NCBI GenBank assembly: GCA_963790075.1
Contig: CAWBNG010000007.1
Coordinates: 124,001-188,000 of the forward strand
Length of the DNA stretch: 64,000 nucleotides
Source: CAYOUV01 sp963790075
Lineage (GTDB): Bacteria > Chloroflexota > Anaerolineae > Anaerolineales > Villigracilaceae
Direction: 5' to 3'
Each line of letters starts with the position of its first letter. Within the stretch, counting starts at the first letter, position 1. The position numbers and the translations under genes were made by a program. This document shows positions 7,317-16,874 of the stretch, one piece after another. Below the pieces are notes generated by a model. That model was not told the origin of the DNA. It saw only the letters and a list, made by a program, of their open reading frames with translations, and ran no database searches.

Positions 7317-8318
7317 TTATTTTGGTTTCCTTAATCGTCCGCTCAGGGATCGCAGGAACTTTCCGAACGCATGCACAGCTCGCGAACTGCGCTCCCGCAG
7401 GGACTGCCAGGCACTGACATACCAGGGCGTGGTCATCAAATAATCCAGGCGGTAAGTAAAACGTGCCGGCATCAGGCCGAAAATACGCGGCAAGGCATTC
7501 ACTTCGCAGGTGCGGTCTACGGCCAGGTAATCCAGCCAAAAGGTGGAGACCGGAAATTTGGGGATTGCATTTTCAAGCAAGACCGTCAGCCCACGCAGCA
7601 TTGGGATGGACATCGGCACGATCAACCGCTGGCGGTGGGCGACCGACATGATAATTTCGGACACCTGCTGGATTGAGAAGAATTCGCTCCCACCGACTTC
7701 GTAGGTCTGGTTGATTGTCTCGGACCTCTCCAGCGACCAGAGCAGGCAGGTGACCAGGTCTTCCACCCACAGAGGCTGGATCAGGGTTTGCCCACCGTAA
7801 GGCAGCGGCAGGATGCCGGGTGCCAGGCGCAAAAGATTGACCAGGTTGGTCGTGAAATGATCTTCCGGTCCAAAGAGAATCGACGAACGAAAAATTGTAT
7901 AAGGCACACCGCTCTTGCGGAGGTGTTCCTCAGCCAAGCCTTTGGCGCGATGCACGGGAAAAGCCGAATCCCGGCTAGCGTCCAGGTGGCTGACGTAAAA
8001 GATACGCTGAATGCCGGAATCGGCTGCCGCTTGAGTCAGATTCTGTGTCCCCAAAACATCGGTTTTGAACAGGTCGCCGCGCGCACCCTGATTTTCGGCG
8101 CTGGCCAGATGATAGACGATATTCACATCGCGCATGGCCGCCCGCAGGCCGCGCACGTCTGCCAGACTGGAAACTGCCACCTCCACCGGCACTCCGACCG
8201 GCAAACGCGGCGTGTGCGCTGAGGGCCGGATCAAGGTGCGGACCATATGGCCCTGCTCGACCAGATGGCGCAGCAGGACGCGCCCGACAAAACCTGTGCC
8301 TCCGGTTACCAGAATCAT
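7317..8318 (-). CDS. Atypical SDR / NDUFA9-like NAD(P)-binding protein
   Basis: 333 residues. It opens with MILVTGGTGFVGRVLLRHL, the Rossmann GxxGxxG of extended and atypical short-chain dehydrogenases. NVVYHLAS-like NIVYHLASAEN follows, then IQRIFYVSHLDAS and the PYTIFRSSILFGPEDHF segment seen in NDUFA9-like and sugar-epimerase relatives. The classical catalytic YxxxK is not evident; HRAKGLAEE occupies that region. It is the first gene of the operon with the two GNAT genes. A TATAAT box ends seven bases before its ATG, so its mRNA is probably leaderless. Substrate unknown. Confidence 0.75.
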   Translation of the reverse strand: MILVTGGTGFVGRVLLRHLVEQGHMVRTLIRPSAHTPRLPVGVPVEVAVSSLADVRGLRAAMRDVNIVYHLASAENQGARGDLFKTDVLGTQNLTQAAADSGIQRIFYVSHLDASRDSAFPVHRAKGLAEEHLRKSGVPYTIFRSSILFGPEDHFTTNLVNLLRLAPGILPLPYGGQTLIQPLWVEDLVTCLLWSLERSETINQTYEVGGSEFFSIQQVSEIIMSVAHRQRLIVPMSIPMLRGLTVLLENAIPKFPVSTFWLDYLAVDRTCEVNALPRIFGLMPARFTYRLDYLMTTPWYVSAWQSLRERSSRAVHAFGKFLRSLSGRLRKPK

Positions 8319-8325
8319 GGATTAA

Positions 8326-8331
8326 ATTATA
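8326..8331 (-). promoter_or_regulatory. -10 box (TATAAT) for a leaderless SDR-GNAT-GNAT transcript
   Basis: On the minus strand TATAAT is followed by seven bases and then the ATG at 8318. No Shine-Dalgarno and no clear -35 are seen. Confidence 0.55.
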
Positions 8332-8490
8332 GCAGTTTCGTCCGCAAAACTGGCAGCGAAAGAAAAACCGGCCAAGCATATCCATGAATTAACTCGAAGG
8401 CGAATTCACATCTCAAGTAACATTATTGTAAGAATATTTCAACATAAAGCAGTTTACAATTAGCTACAAGATTCTGTTTTATTGGTAAAC

Positions 8491-8525
8491 ATTGGACATG
8501 GGACGGACTCAGCCCTAAGTCCAAT
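8491..8525 (+). other. Stem-loop in the leader of the PAS/GAF/HD-GYP gene
   Basis: ATTGGAC at 8491-8497 pairs with GTCCAAT at 8519-8525, with an inner GGG/CCC pair at 8500 and 8513. It lies 22 bases before the ATG at 8548. The fold was compared with c-di-GMP riboswitch consensus features and does not match convincingly. It may affect translation of the long downstream gene. Confidence 0.35.
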
Positions 8526-8547
8526 ATGACAAATAAATAGACAATTT

Positions 8548-11500
8548 ATGAAAAAAGCACAATCAGGCGAAAAATCCATTGCAGCCGACATTCAGCCCGA
8601 TTTCCGCTTACTCTTTTATAACAATCCCCTACCCATGTGGGTTTACGACCTGAAGACTTTGCGCTTCCTGGCGGTAAATCATGCCGCCTTAGAACAGTAC
8701 GGCTATACCCGCGACAAATTCCTGAGCATGACCATCGCTGACATCCACCCTGTGTCGGAGCAGGCGCGCTTGCAGGCTGACCTGCGCAAAAAACGCCCGG
8801 CGCTGGCAAATTCCGGGCAATGGCAGCACCAACGCAAGGACGGCACATTGTTTCAGGTTGAGATCGATTCGCACACCATCGATTTCGAAGGGCACAAAGC
8901 CGTGTTGGTTGTAGCCAAAGATATCACGCAGCGCAAACAAAGCGAACAAGCTTACACTGCCTTGGTGGAAAGTTCACTGCAGGGCGTTGGACTTTTGCAA
9001 GAAGGGCGGCTGGTCTTTGCCAACCAGATGATGGCAAGTATGCTGGGCTACAGCGTTGAGGAACTGCTCCAGCTATCTCCCGAAGAAGTGCTTGAGTTGA
9101 TCCACCCCGAAGATCGTCCCAAGGTGGCAGCCAACATCCAGGCCCGTCTGGCCGGCAAGAGCCCGCCAGAACGGTATGAGATACGCGACGTACGCAAGGA
9201 TGGCAGTCTGGTCTGGATCGAGCTATTCTCGAAAGTACTCCAATATCGTGGCAAGCCTGCCATCCAATTCGTGATGATCGACATCAACACGCGCAAACAA
9301 GCCGGGGCGGCACTGAAGGAAAACGAAGCGCGTTATCGAGGGCTGTTCGAAGCGGCTCGAGATGGTATTTTTCTAATGGAGGGGGATCAGTTTATCGAGT
9401 GCAATCCCCGCGCACTGGAAATTTTCGGCGTCACCCGTGAACAAATTGTCAAGTCCAACCCCTACGACCGTTTTTCACCGCCTACCCAACCAGATGGGCG
9501 CGCATCCAAAGATAGAGCGCTGAAAAAAATCGAGGCTGCGTTGGCCGGGCAGGCACAATTCTTCGAGTGGACCCATCAGCGCCTGGACGGCACCCTTTTC
9601 GAGGCTGAAGTCAGCTTGAACAAGGTCGAGATCAGTGATCACGCTTATCTACTGGCATTCGTCCGCGACATCAGCAAACGCAAACAGGCTGAGGAATCAT
9701 TGCGAAAATCCGAAACCAGCTATCGCGAATTATTCGAGAACGCTGTCGAAGGGATCTACCGCACATCACCTGAAGGACAAATCTTGGCCGCCAACCTGAC
9801 CTTGGTAAAAATGCTTGGTTACCAATCCGAGGAAGAACTTAAAGCGCTCAACATTGTCCGTGACCTTTATGCCGATCCAGATGAAAGGGACTTGGAGACA
9901 AAGTTAATCGGCCGGGACGGCACGGTCAATAACGTCGAAATCACACTAAAACGGAAGGATGGCCAGATCATCTCTGCGCTGGACAATGCGCGCGCCATTC
10001 GCGACACCCATGGCAAGCTGCTGCACTATGAAGGCTTGCTGATCGATATCACCGAACGCAAGAGCGCCCAGGAGCAAATTACAAACCTGTCGAAGTTCCC
10101 GGCAGAGAATCCCAGCCCGGTGCTGCGCATCGCCAAAAATGGCCAGGTCCTGTTTGCCAATAAAGCCGGTCAGGCCATCTTGCGCGCATGGAAGACTGAG
10201 ATTGGAAAGACCATTCCACTCTCTTGGCAGAAACAAGTTAAAGCACTGCTCGAAAAAAATATCATGGATGCAATGGATATCAGGATCGAAGATCAAATCT
10301 ATTCAATTGTCTTCGTCCCGGTTTCTGACAGTGATTATGTAAATTTATACGGACAAGACATAACTGAACGCAAACAGGCCGAAGATATCTTGCGCCGTCG
10401 CGTGACCGAACTGGAAGTCCTGTACAGCACCGGCTTGGCGCTGTCCAAATCACTCGATCCCCACCAGGTTGGCCAGAGCATCGTTAAAATTTTGAACCTA
10501 CAACTGAACTGGCACCATGCAGCCATCCGCTTGGTGCACCCGGATGACAAGCTCGAGTTGCTGGCCTTCAGCCAACCCGGAATGAAAGATGACAATTTCC
10601 AGAAGGAGAAAAAACATCTGGAGAGCTTGATCTCCAAGCCCGGGCAGGGCCTATCGGGTTGGGTCCTCCAACACGGCGAGGCTGTCCGCAGCGGGAACGT
10701 CGAATCCGACCCGCGTTATGTCTGTACTTATCCGAGCATCAAGTCCGGCCTGTATGCCCCAATGAAGGTGGGAGAGCGTATCATTGGTACCATCACAGTC
10801 GAGAGCGAGATCCCGCAGGCCTTCGACGAACACGACGAGCGCCTGCTCAACACGCTGGCTTCGCAATCAGCCATTGCTTTCGAAAACGCCCGCCTGTTCC
10901 AGGAGGCACTGGCGGCAACCCAACGACGCGAGGTGTTGTACGACATCACCCAGAAGATCGTACGCATCAGCCAGAATTCGGAACAGATCTACCAGGCCGT
11001 CTACGAAGCCATCGCCACCCTGATGCCAGCCGAAGCCTTCGTCGTCACCCTGGATGACCATGAAAAGCAGGATGTGGAAGTGGTCTACCTGTTCTACAAT
11101 GGCAGCCAGTGGCCGGGGCACCATGTGCCCCTGGGTCAGAGTATGTCCGGGCACGTGATCCAAACCGGCCAATCCATTAAACTCGACGACACCACTGCTG
11201 CAGATATCCCAATGTTCCATTACGAGACGCCGGATCCCGTCAAGTCGCTGCTGGCGGTTCCCCTGCGAGCCGGCGAACAAATCATCGGGACGCTCTCGAC
11301 CCAGTCTTACACGGCCAACGCCTTCACGGACGATGACCTTAAACTATTGGAGATGCTGGCTGCGCAAACTGCCATTGCCTTGGAAAACGCCCGCTTGTTC
11401 GATGAGACGCATCAGCGGATTGAAGAATTGGGAATTCTGGCCGAGGTTTCAGCTGCCTTGCGCACCGCGCAAACCCGCGCCCAAATACTGCCTATTTTGC

Positions 11501-13515
11501 TGGAGCAACTTACCAAGCTGATCGATGCGCAGGGTGTTGCGATTGCCATCAATGATCCGCAAAATGCCAAATCCCTGATCGAATTGGGGATGGGCAAATG
11601 GGCGAATTGGACCGGTAAACGATTGCCAATCAATAAGGGCATTTGCAAAAAAATCAATCGATCCCAAAAACCGTATATCAGCCAGGATGCAGGGACTGAT
11701 CCACTGGTTGTCTATCCCAGTCTTTTGAATGGTTTGAATGCAGTTGGTGTGTTCCCATTGATCGCCGAACATGAAATGATTGGCGCACTCTGGATCGGGC
11801 GCGAAGATCAAATCCAGCAAACGGCTATCCGTGTTCTGCCGGCTTTGGCAGATATGGTCGCCAATGCCATCCGCCGGGTAGCGCTGCATGAACAAACCGC
11901 CCGCCACGCCGATCAAATGGCAGCGGTCAGCGAGTTAGGACGCACCCTGGCCGAGAGTCTGGAGTTGTCCCTGATCTACCAGCGTCTGACAAAAGCTATT
12001 TACAACCTGATGGAAGACGTGGCCGGGATGATCATCTCCCTTTACGATCCCAGGAAAGAACTGATCACCTGTGTCAGTGCACATATCGATGGAGAATTCG
12101 TCGATACGGCGAATTTACCACCCATCCCGCTTGCGCCCGAAGGCAGCGGGACCCAAAGCCGGGTCATCCACACAGGCGAAGCGCTGGTCGTCAACGACCT
12201 TGAAAAGAACATAAAAAAGAAGGTTAAGGTCGGCAACACACAAAAGATGACCAAATCGGCGCTTTACGTTCCAATGATTGCTGAAGGCCGGGTCATCGGC
12301 CTGATCCAGGTGCAGAGTTATCGTAACAACCGCTTCAGTACTGAAGATGCCGGGTTGCTCTCTCTGGTTGCCAATACGGCAGCTGTCGCGATTGAAAATG
12401 CCCGTCTGTTTGGAGAAGTCGAAGAGCACGTGGAACAACTCTCTGCCCTACGCGCGATCGACACGGCCATTGGAGCCAGCGTTGAATTACGCATTACCCT
12501 CAACATCCTGCTGGATAACGTGCTGAGGCTCTTAAAAGTGGACGCAGCCGATATCCTGCTTTTCCATCCGGCAAGCATGACGCTCGAATACGCAGCCGGA
12601 GCTGGATTCCATTCGACAGCCATCTCTCGCACCAAAGTTCGCCTCGGTGAAGGTCATGCCGGCAAAGTGGGTCTGGATCGCAATTTAAATCAGATCATTG
12701 ACTTGAATGAAGACAATGCAGAATTCCGGCGAGCAGATTTGCTGAAAAGTGAGGAATTCATCAGCTATATCGGCGTGCCGCTGGTTGCCAAAGGCCAACT
12801 CAAAGGCATCCTGGAAGTGTTCCAGCGATCACCGCTAAACCCGGATGAGGGTTGGAAGGATTTCCTGCAAATTTTAGCCGGTCAGGCTGCCATCGGTGTG
12901 GACAGCGCCATGCTGTTCGATAATCTCGAACGCGCCAACGTCGAACTGACCATGGCCTACAACGCCACCATCGAAGGCTGGTCCAAAGCACTGGAATTGC
13001 GCGATCACGAAACCCAGGGACACACTTTACGTGTGACCGACATGACGCTGCGCCTAGCATACGAGATGGGAATCAAAGACTTGGAGATGGAGCACATCCG
13101 ACGCGGCGTATTGTTGCACGACATCGGCAAAATGGGCATTCCCGACCAAATCCTGCACAAACCCGGACCGCTAACAGACCAGGAATGGACCATCATGCGC
13201 ACGCATCCTAAGATCGCCCATGACCTGTTGGCCTCGATTGCATACCTACGACCCGCATTGGATATCCCTTATTGCCACCACGAAAGGTGGGACGGCAACG
13301 GATACCCCCGTGGGTTGAAAGGCGAGACCATTCCCCTCCAGGCGCGTATCTTCGCCGTAATAGATGTTTACGATGCCCTCACCAACGATCGCCCCTACCG
13401 GGTCGCCTGGACGCATGAAAATGCCTTGGAGCACATTCGGGATGAGTCGGGCAAGCACTTCGACCCGGAGGTGGTGGAAGCCTTCCTAAAGATGATCGAA
13501 AGTGATCAACAATAA
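8548..13515 (+). CDS. Giant multi-PAS, multi-GAF HD-GYP c-di-GMP phosphodiesterase
   Basis: 1655 residues with no membrane segment. Five PAS units end with DIT/DIS-type motifs plus RKQ/RKS near residues 130, 247, 377, 502 and 607. Five GAF units follow at about 610-780, 800-950, 960-1110, 1115-1285 and 1300-1455, four of them ending in (A/S)xxxENARLF-like helices. The C-terminal HD-GYP domain (about 1460-1655) has HD at 1524-1525 in HDIGKMGIPD, then H1577/H1578 in CHHERWDGNGYP, with metal ligands and the GYP signature intact. HD-GYP enzymes hydrolyse cyclic di-GMP to GMP. The array probably integrates redox, ligand or light cues. It is monocistronic with a terminator at 13521. Confidence 0.92.
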   Translation: MKKAQSGEKSIAADIQPDFRLLFYNNPLPMWVYDLKTLRFLAVNHAALEQYGYTRDKFLSMTIADIHPVSEQARLQADLRKKRPALANSGQWQHQRKDGTLFQVEIDSHTIDFEGHKAVLVVAKDITQRKQSEQAYTALVESSLQGVGLLQEGRLVFANQMMASMLGYSVEELLQLSPEEVLELIHPEDRPKVAANIQARLAGKSPPERYEIRDVRKDGSLVWIELFSKVLQYRGKPAIQFVMIDINTRKQAGAALKENEARYRGLFEAARDGIFLMEGDQFIECNPRALEIFGVTREQIVKSNPYDRFSPPTQPDGRASKDRALKKIEAALAGQAQFFEWTHQRLDGTLFEAEVSLNKVEISDHAYLLAFVRDISKRKQAEESLRKSETSYRELFENAVEGIYRTSPEGQILAANLTLVKMLGYQSEEELKALNIVRDLYADPDERDLETKLIGRDGTVNNVEITLKRKDGQIISALDNARAIRDTHGKLLHYEGLLIDITERKSAQEQITNLSKFPAENPSPVLRIAKNGQVLFANKAGQAILRAWKTEIGKTIPLSWQKQVKALLEKNIMDAMDIRIEDQIYSIVFVPVSDSDYVNLYGQDITERKQAEDILRRRVTELEVLYSTGLALSKSLDPHQVGQSIVKILNLQLNWHHAAIRLVHPDDKLELLAFSQPGMKDDNFQKEKKHLESLISKPGQGLSGWVLQHGEAVRSGNVESDPRYVCTYPSIKSGLYAPMKVGERIIGTITVESEIPQAFDEHDERLLNTLASQSAIAFENARLFQEALAATQRREVLYDITQKIVRISQNSEQIYQAVYEAIATLMPAEAFVVTLDDHEKQDVEVVYLFYNGSQWPGHHVPLGQSMSGHVIQTGQSIKLDDTTAADIPMFHYETPDPVKSLLAVPLRAGEQIIGTLSTQSYTANAFTDDDLKLLEMLAAQTAIALENARLFDETHQRIEELGILAEVSAALRTAQTRAQILPILLEQLTKLIDAQGVAIAINDPQNAKSLIELGMGKWANWTGKRLPINKGICKKINRSQKPYISQDAGTDPLVVYPSLLNGLNAVGVFPLIAEHEMIGALWIGREDQIQQTAIRVLPALADMVANAIRRVALHEQTARHADQMAAVSELGRTLAESLELSLIYQRLTKAIYNLMEDVAGMIISLYDPRKELITCVSAHIDGEFVDTANLPPIPLAPEGSGTQSRVIHTGEALVVNDLEKNIKKKVKVGNTQKMTKSALYVPMIAEGRVIGLIQVQSYRNNRFSTEDAGLLSLVANTAAVAIENARLFGEVEEHVEQLSALRAIDTAIGASVELRITLNILLDNVLRLLKVDAADILLFHPASMTLEYAAGAGFHSTAISRTKVRLGEGHAGKVGLDRNLNQIIDLNEDNAEFRRADLLKSEEFISYIGVPLVAKGQLKGILEVFQRSPLNPDEGWKDFLQILAGQAAIGVDSAMLFDNLERANVELTMAYNATIEGWSKALELRDHETQGHTLRVTDMTLRLAYEMGIKDLEMEHIRRGVLLHDIGKMGIPDQILHKPGPLTDQEWTIMRTHPKIAHDLLASIAYLRPALDIPYCHHERWDGNGYPRGLKGETIPLQARIFAVIDVYDALTNDRPYRVAWTHENALEHIRDESGKHFDPEVVEAFLKMIESDQQ

Positions 13516-13520
13516 AACCG

Positions 13521-13553
13521 CGGCCGGAAGCTACTTACACTTCCGGCCGTTTC
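13521..13553 (+). terminator. Rho-independent terminator after the HD-GYP gene
   Basis: CGGCCGGAAG at 13521-13530 pairs perfectly with 13540-13549 around a nine-base loop, followed by TTT. Confidence 0.8.
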
Positions 13554-13571
13554 AGTTCTTAATGATTGAAA

Positions 13572-14147
13572 TTATTCGTGAAACTCCTCAACCTGGTAAA
13601 TCAATACCTCTAGTTTATTACGCCTCCACAGGTCTGGCTCTGCTCCCATTTTCCAACACAATTGATCGAGAAAATCGACTTTGTCCGGGATCTTATCCCA
13701 CACCTGCGGCAGGAAGGTTGCACGCCGAAAGCCGTCGCGGATCACCACCCCATCCAACCCTGGTTGGAGTTTGGCCAGTAGGTCTTCCGGTCCATCATAT
13801 GCCAACGGAACGGGCCGTGTCAGACGCGAGACTTCCACTTCGATTTGCGGCAGTTCATCAGGCTGTACAGGTGGGAAGCGAAAATCCTCCAGGGCGGCTG
13901 CGACAGTATGTTCACGAACATCTTCCGCCAGAGGCTGATATGGTTCCAGCGCCCCCACACAGCCGCGCAATTCCCCGCCCTTGGTCAGAGTGACAAATGA
14001 CGCGCCTTCAGCCTGCAAGCAAGGAGAAAGCGCCTCAAGTTCTATCGGCGGCACTTTTTCTCCGCGCACAGCTCGTTCCAAAACCTGGCGTGCCAGGTGT
14101 AGTAAAAATTGCTTTTCTTCCTGAGTCAGATCATCGTCTTCTGTCAT
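13572..14147 (-). CDS. AMMECR1 domain protein
   Basis: 191 residues. LRGCVGALEPYQPLAEDVREHTVAAALEDFRFPP contains the LRGC(I/V)G hallmark of the AMMECR1 family, followed by IEVEVSRLTRP, GLDGVVIRDG and TFLPQVW, all in family order. The molecular function of the family is not settled. In prokaryotes it often sits beside Memo or radical SAM genes, which are absent here; instead it lies 22 bases downstream of a flavin reductase, in the same operon. The ATG has GGGAGG upstream. Confidence 0.88.
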   Translation of the reverse strand: MTEDDDLTQEEKQFLLHLARQVLERAVRGEKVPPIELEALSPCLQAEGASFVTLTKGGELRGCVGALEPYQPLAEDVREHTVAAALEDFRFPPVQPDELPQIEVEVSRLTRPVPLAYDGPEDLLAKLQPGLDGVVIRDGFRRATFLPQVWDKIPDKVDFLDQLCWKMGAEPDLWRRNKLEVLIYQVEEFHE

Positions 14148-14169
14148 ATAGCCCTCCCATCCCCTAGGT

Positions 14170-14661
14170 TCATGCTCCGTCTAATCGGCGATAGCTCCTG
14201 TTGAAATAGATCAGCGGGGGGGTATCCACCTGCGGGGATCGGACGCTCAGTACTTCTCCGATGAAAGCCGTATTCGTTCCCGCCTGAAATGTATGCACCA
14301 CATGACAATCCATCTGGGCCAGACTATCCTTGAGCAGAGGCGCTCCACTGACCATGGTGATCAAATTCAAATCCGCCATGCGATCTTCATTATCCGAGAT
14401 ACGACCAGCGAAATGGTCCGAGATCTCCTGCTGATCGGCTGACAGGATGCTGACCCCGAACTGCTCGGAGCGAGTCACCAGTTCGTGTGTACGGCTGGCA
14501 GTCTGCAAAGAAATCAACACCAGGGGCGGCTCTAAAGCCACCGAGGTAAACGAGCTAACCGTCATACCGTGCTGCTGCCCTTGATAGGCAGCAGTGACGA
14601 CCGTCACACCTGTGGTCCAATTGCGCATTGCGCGGCGTAGTTCTTCAGGGTCTAATGTCAT
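14170..14661 (-). CDS. Flavin reductase family (FMN-binding split barrel) protein
   Basis: 163 residues, the usual size. The start MTLDPEELRRAMRNWTTGVTVVTA, then GMTVSSFTSVALEPPLVLISL, FGVSILSADQQEISDHFAGR and a late CHVVHTFQAGTNTAFIGEV segment, are characteristic of the small flavin reductase component family (HpaC-like). Members use NAD(P)H to reduce FMN or FAD, usually for a partner monooxygenase; no monooxygenase is nearby. GGAGA precedes the ATG. It forms an operon with the AMMECR1 gene. Confidence 0.87.
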   Translation of the reverse strand: MTLDPEELRRAMRNWTTGVTVVTAAYQGQQHGMTVSSFTSVALEPPLVLISLQTASRTHELVTRSEQFGVSILSADQQEISDHFAGRISDNEDRMADLNLITMVSGAPLLKDSLAQMDCHVVHTFQAGTNTAFIGEVLSVRSPQVDTPPLIYFNRSYRRLDGA

Positions 14662-14777
14662 AATGCGTCTCCAACGTAGACATCATACTACGAGCACGCT
14701 CGACGTCAAGGCAAAAAATGCTACCAAAGAGGGCGTGAAATGCCCCCTTGCCTTTTTAGAATGGCTTGAGTACTATT

Positions 14778-15587
14778 ATGTTAAAGAATCCTATGCAACA
14801 GACACCGCGTCCATCCCCGCGAACCGAAAGGGTTCGCCGTCCAAATACTTTGTTGAGCACCCTAACGGTTGCCATTGTGCTGGCGAGCCTCTTTACCTGC
14901 ATCACACCCGCTGGTTTGTTCACGCCTGTCCTCTCTGACCAGTTGGCGCTGCTGCTGACTGCCCAACCGGAGGCCAATCAATCCGCATCCACGCCCTATC
15001 CACAGCTTAGAATTGGGATCGTCGCCGGGCATTCCGGCAACAACTCGGGCGCAGTCTGCCGCGATAGTACCGGCCAGGTCACGCTGACCGAAGCCGACGT
15101 CAACTTGAAGATCGCCACACTGGTGCAAAAACAACTGGTGGATAAGGGCTTCCAGGTTGACCTGCTCAAGGAATTCGATCCGCGGCTGAACGGCTACCGC
15201 GCCGTTGCGCTGGTCTCGATCCACAACGATTCCTGTGACTACATCGACGACCAGGCCACCGGTTTCAAAGTCGCCTCGGCCATGACCACCCGCGATTCAA
15301 ACCGCGCCTTCCGTCTGACCGAATGCCTGCGCGATCGCTACGGGCGCATTACCAAGCTACCCTTCCATGCGGGCAGCATCACCGCAGACATGCGCGATTA
15401 CCACGCCTTCTCGGAAATCGACCCCAACACGATCGCCGCCATCATCGAAACCGGATTTCTCAACCTCGACCGCGAAATCCTGGTCGACCATACCGACGTG
15501 GTAGCCAATGGGGTTGTACAGGGCATCTTGTGCTTCGTCAATAACGAGAATATCGAACCGCCTCCCACTCCCACTTTCGCGCCATGA
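14778..15587 (+). CDS. Membrane-anchored N-acetylmuramoyl-L-alanine amidase (Amidase_3)
   Basis: 269 residues: a short basic N-terminus, one membrane segment (about 27-50), then a catalytic domain. IGIVAGHSGNNSGAVC holds the first zinc histidine, TEADVNLKIA the glutamate ligand, VSIHNDSC the second histidine, and IIETGFLNL the catalytic glutamate, in Amidase_3 order. It cleaves the lactyl-L-Ala bond of peptidoglycan outside the membrane. Possible starts are ATG 14778, ATG 14793 and TTG 14766; none has a clear Shine-Dalgarno. It overlaps the next gene by four bases and heads the cell-wall cluster. Confidence 0.85.
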   Translation: MLKNPMQQTPRPSPRTERVRRPNTLLSTLTVAIVLASLFTCITPAGLFTPVLSDQLALLLTAQPEANQSASTPYPQLRIGIVAGHSGNNSGAVCRDSTGQVTLTEADVNLKIATLVQKQLVDKGFQVDLLKEFDPRLNGYRAVALVSIHNDSCDYIDDQATGFKVASAMTTRDSNRAFRLTECLRDRYGRITKLPFHAGSITADMRDYHAFSEIDPNTIAAIIETGFLNLDREILVDHTDVVANGVVQGILCFVNNENIEPPPTPTFAP

Positions 15588-16786
15588 ACCAGACATTGCT
15601 CCAGGCCCAACAGGCTGTTCAGAATGCCCGAGAAGCGCTCAGGGTCGGCGACCGCAAGACGACCCGCCACTGGGCGGAACTGGCTGCTTCCCTGGCCCCG
15701 GACACAGAAGAGCCCTGGTTGCTGCTGGCAGCCGTTGCCAGCCCACAAGCCAGCCTCGGTTATCTCAAACGGGCACTGCAAGTCAACCCGAACAGCGCAC
15801 GCGCGCGCAAGGGGATGAAGTGGGCTATGCAGCGCCTGCAATCCGCGCCGGTCGATCAGACCCAGCCGACACGGACTCCTAAACCCCGGACGAGCTCACC
15901 ACCCCGGAAGCGCAGCCGGTTTTACCCGGTCTTATTGGTCATCCTGATCGGCACGCTAGTCGGTGCCGCTGCCTGGACTGTGACTTTTCCCCCGGCACTG
16001 ACCGGGATCATCGACGGTGTCATTCCGGTGGCAACCAGCCAGCCCAACTCATTTTCCCAGGCTGACATCGCCAAACCGACCTACACCCCCACTGCGACGC
16101 TGACCCCGTCTCCGACACCAACTTTCACGCCAACCCCGCTCGCGACTGACACCCCCGTTCCGCAACCGACCTGGACAAGCGTGCCCAACCAGGCCGCATC
16201 GAATCCGGTCAGCGAGGCAACCACCTCTGGCGGGACATATGTTGTCCAAAGAGGCGACACGCTGAACCAGATTGCGCGGCGCTTTGGCGCGTCCGTTCAG
16301 GCGCTGGCTTCGGCAAACAACATCTCCATCATGGCCACCATCTACGCCGGGCAGCAACTTGTCATCCCCGGCAGTGATTATGTTCCCTCTGCGCCACCTC
16401 CTGCTTCGGGCGGCAAACGCATCCTGGTCGACATCTCGGAACAGCACCTATACGCCTATCAGGGCGATACGCTGGTTTACAGTTTTGTTGCCTCCACGGG
16501 TATGAACAATGCCACCCGTGCTGGCTCATTTAGCGTGCTGGATAAAATCCCTAACGCCTATGGTGCCACCTGGGATCTCTGGATGCCCAACTGGCTCGGG
16601 ATCTATTATGCTGGCAGCTTGGAGAACGGCATCCACGCCCTGCCGATCCTGTCCAACGGTGCGACACTCTGGGCAGGCTACCTGGGCACGCCTATCTCAT
16701 ATGGCTGTGTGGTCCTGGGCACCTATGAAGCGCAATTATTATACAACTGGGCCGAGATTGGCACCCCGGTAGATATCCAGTGGTAA
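15584..16786 (+). CDS. L,D-transpeptidase with TPR-like, LysM and atypical YkuD domain
   Basis: 400 residues. In order: a TPR-like helical segment (1-85), one membrane helix (about 110-130), a Thr/Pro-rich linker (about 160-210), a LysM (YVVQRGDTLNQIARRFG, ending LVIPG, about 220-268) and a C-terminal YkuD domain (about 283-400). The YkuD motif reads ISYGCVVL where paralogues have SHGCVNL: the catalytic Cys is kept but the motif His is Tyr. Family members make 3-3 cross-links or attach proteins to peptidoglycan. The LysM would hold it on the wall. It is coupled to the amidase by an ATGA overlap. Confidence 0.88.
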   Translation: MNQTLLQAQQAVQNAREALRVGDRKTTRHWAELAASLAPDTEEPWLLLAAVASPQASLGYLKRALQVNPNSARARKGMKWAMQRLQSAPVDQTQPTRTPKPRTSSPPRKRSRFYPVLLVILIGTLVGAAAWTVTFPPALTGIIDGVIPVATSQPNSFSQADIAKPTYTPTATLTPSPTPTFTPTPLATDTPVPQPTWTSVPNQAASNPVSEATTSGGTYVVQRGDTLNQIARRFGASVQALASANNISIMATIYAGQQLVIPGSDYVPSAPPPASGGKRILVDISEQHLYAYQGDTLVYSFVASTGMNNATRAGSFSVLDKIPNAYGATWDLWMPNWLGIYYAGSLENGIHALPILSNGATLWAGYLGTPISYGCVVLGTYEAQLLYNWAEIGTPVDIQW

Positions 16787-16819
16787 TAAATGACCACCTG
16801 CACCCTACATAAATTCCCA

Positions 16820-16848
16820 CTGAAAATATCCCATTTTCCTTCTATAAT
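16820..16848 (+). promoter_or_regulatory. Internal promoter before the second L,D-transpeptidase
   Basis: CTGAAA at 16820 and TATAAT at 16843 are 17 bases apart, in the 88-base gap before the ATG at 16875. It could uncouple the three downstream transpeptidases from the amidase. Confidence 0.5.
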
Positions 16849-16874
16849 AGATATATATCGTTCCTTATATCAAT

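Noticed and set aside
8491..8525. c-di-GMP riboswitch before the HD-GYP gene
   Set aside because: The functional pairing is attractive, but the conserved GEMM core and tetraloop receptor are not present.
10867..11916. Minus-strand frames within the PAS/GAF gene
   Set aside because: Shadows of the plus-strand gene, which has continuous domain matches over 1655 residues.
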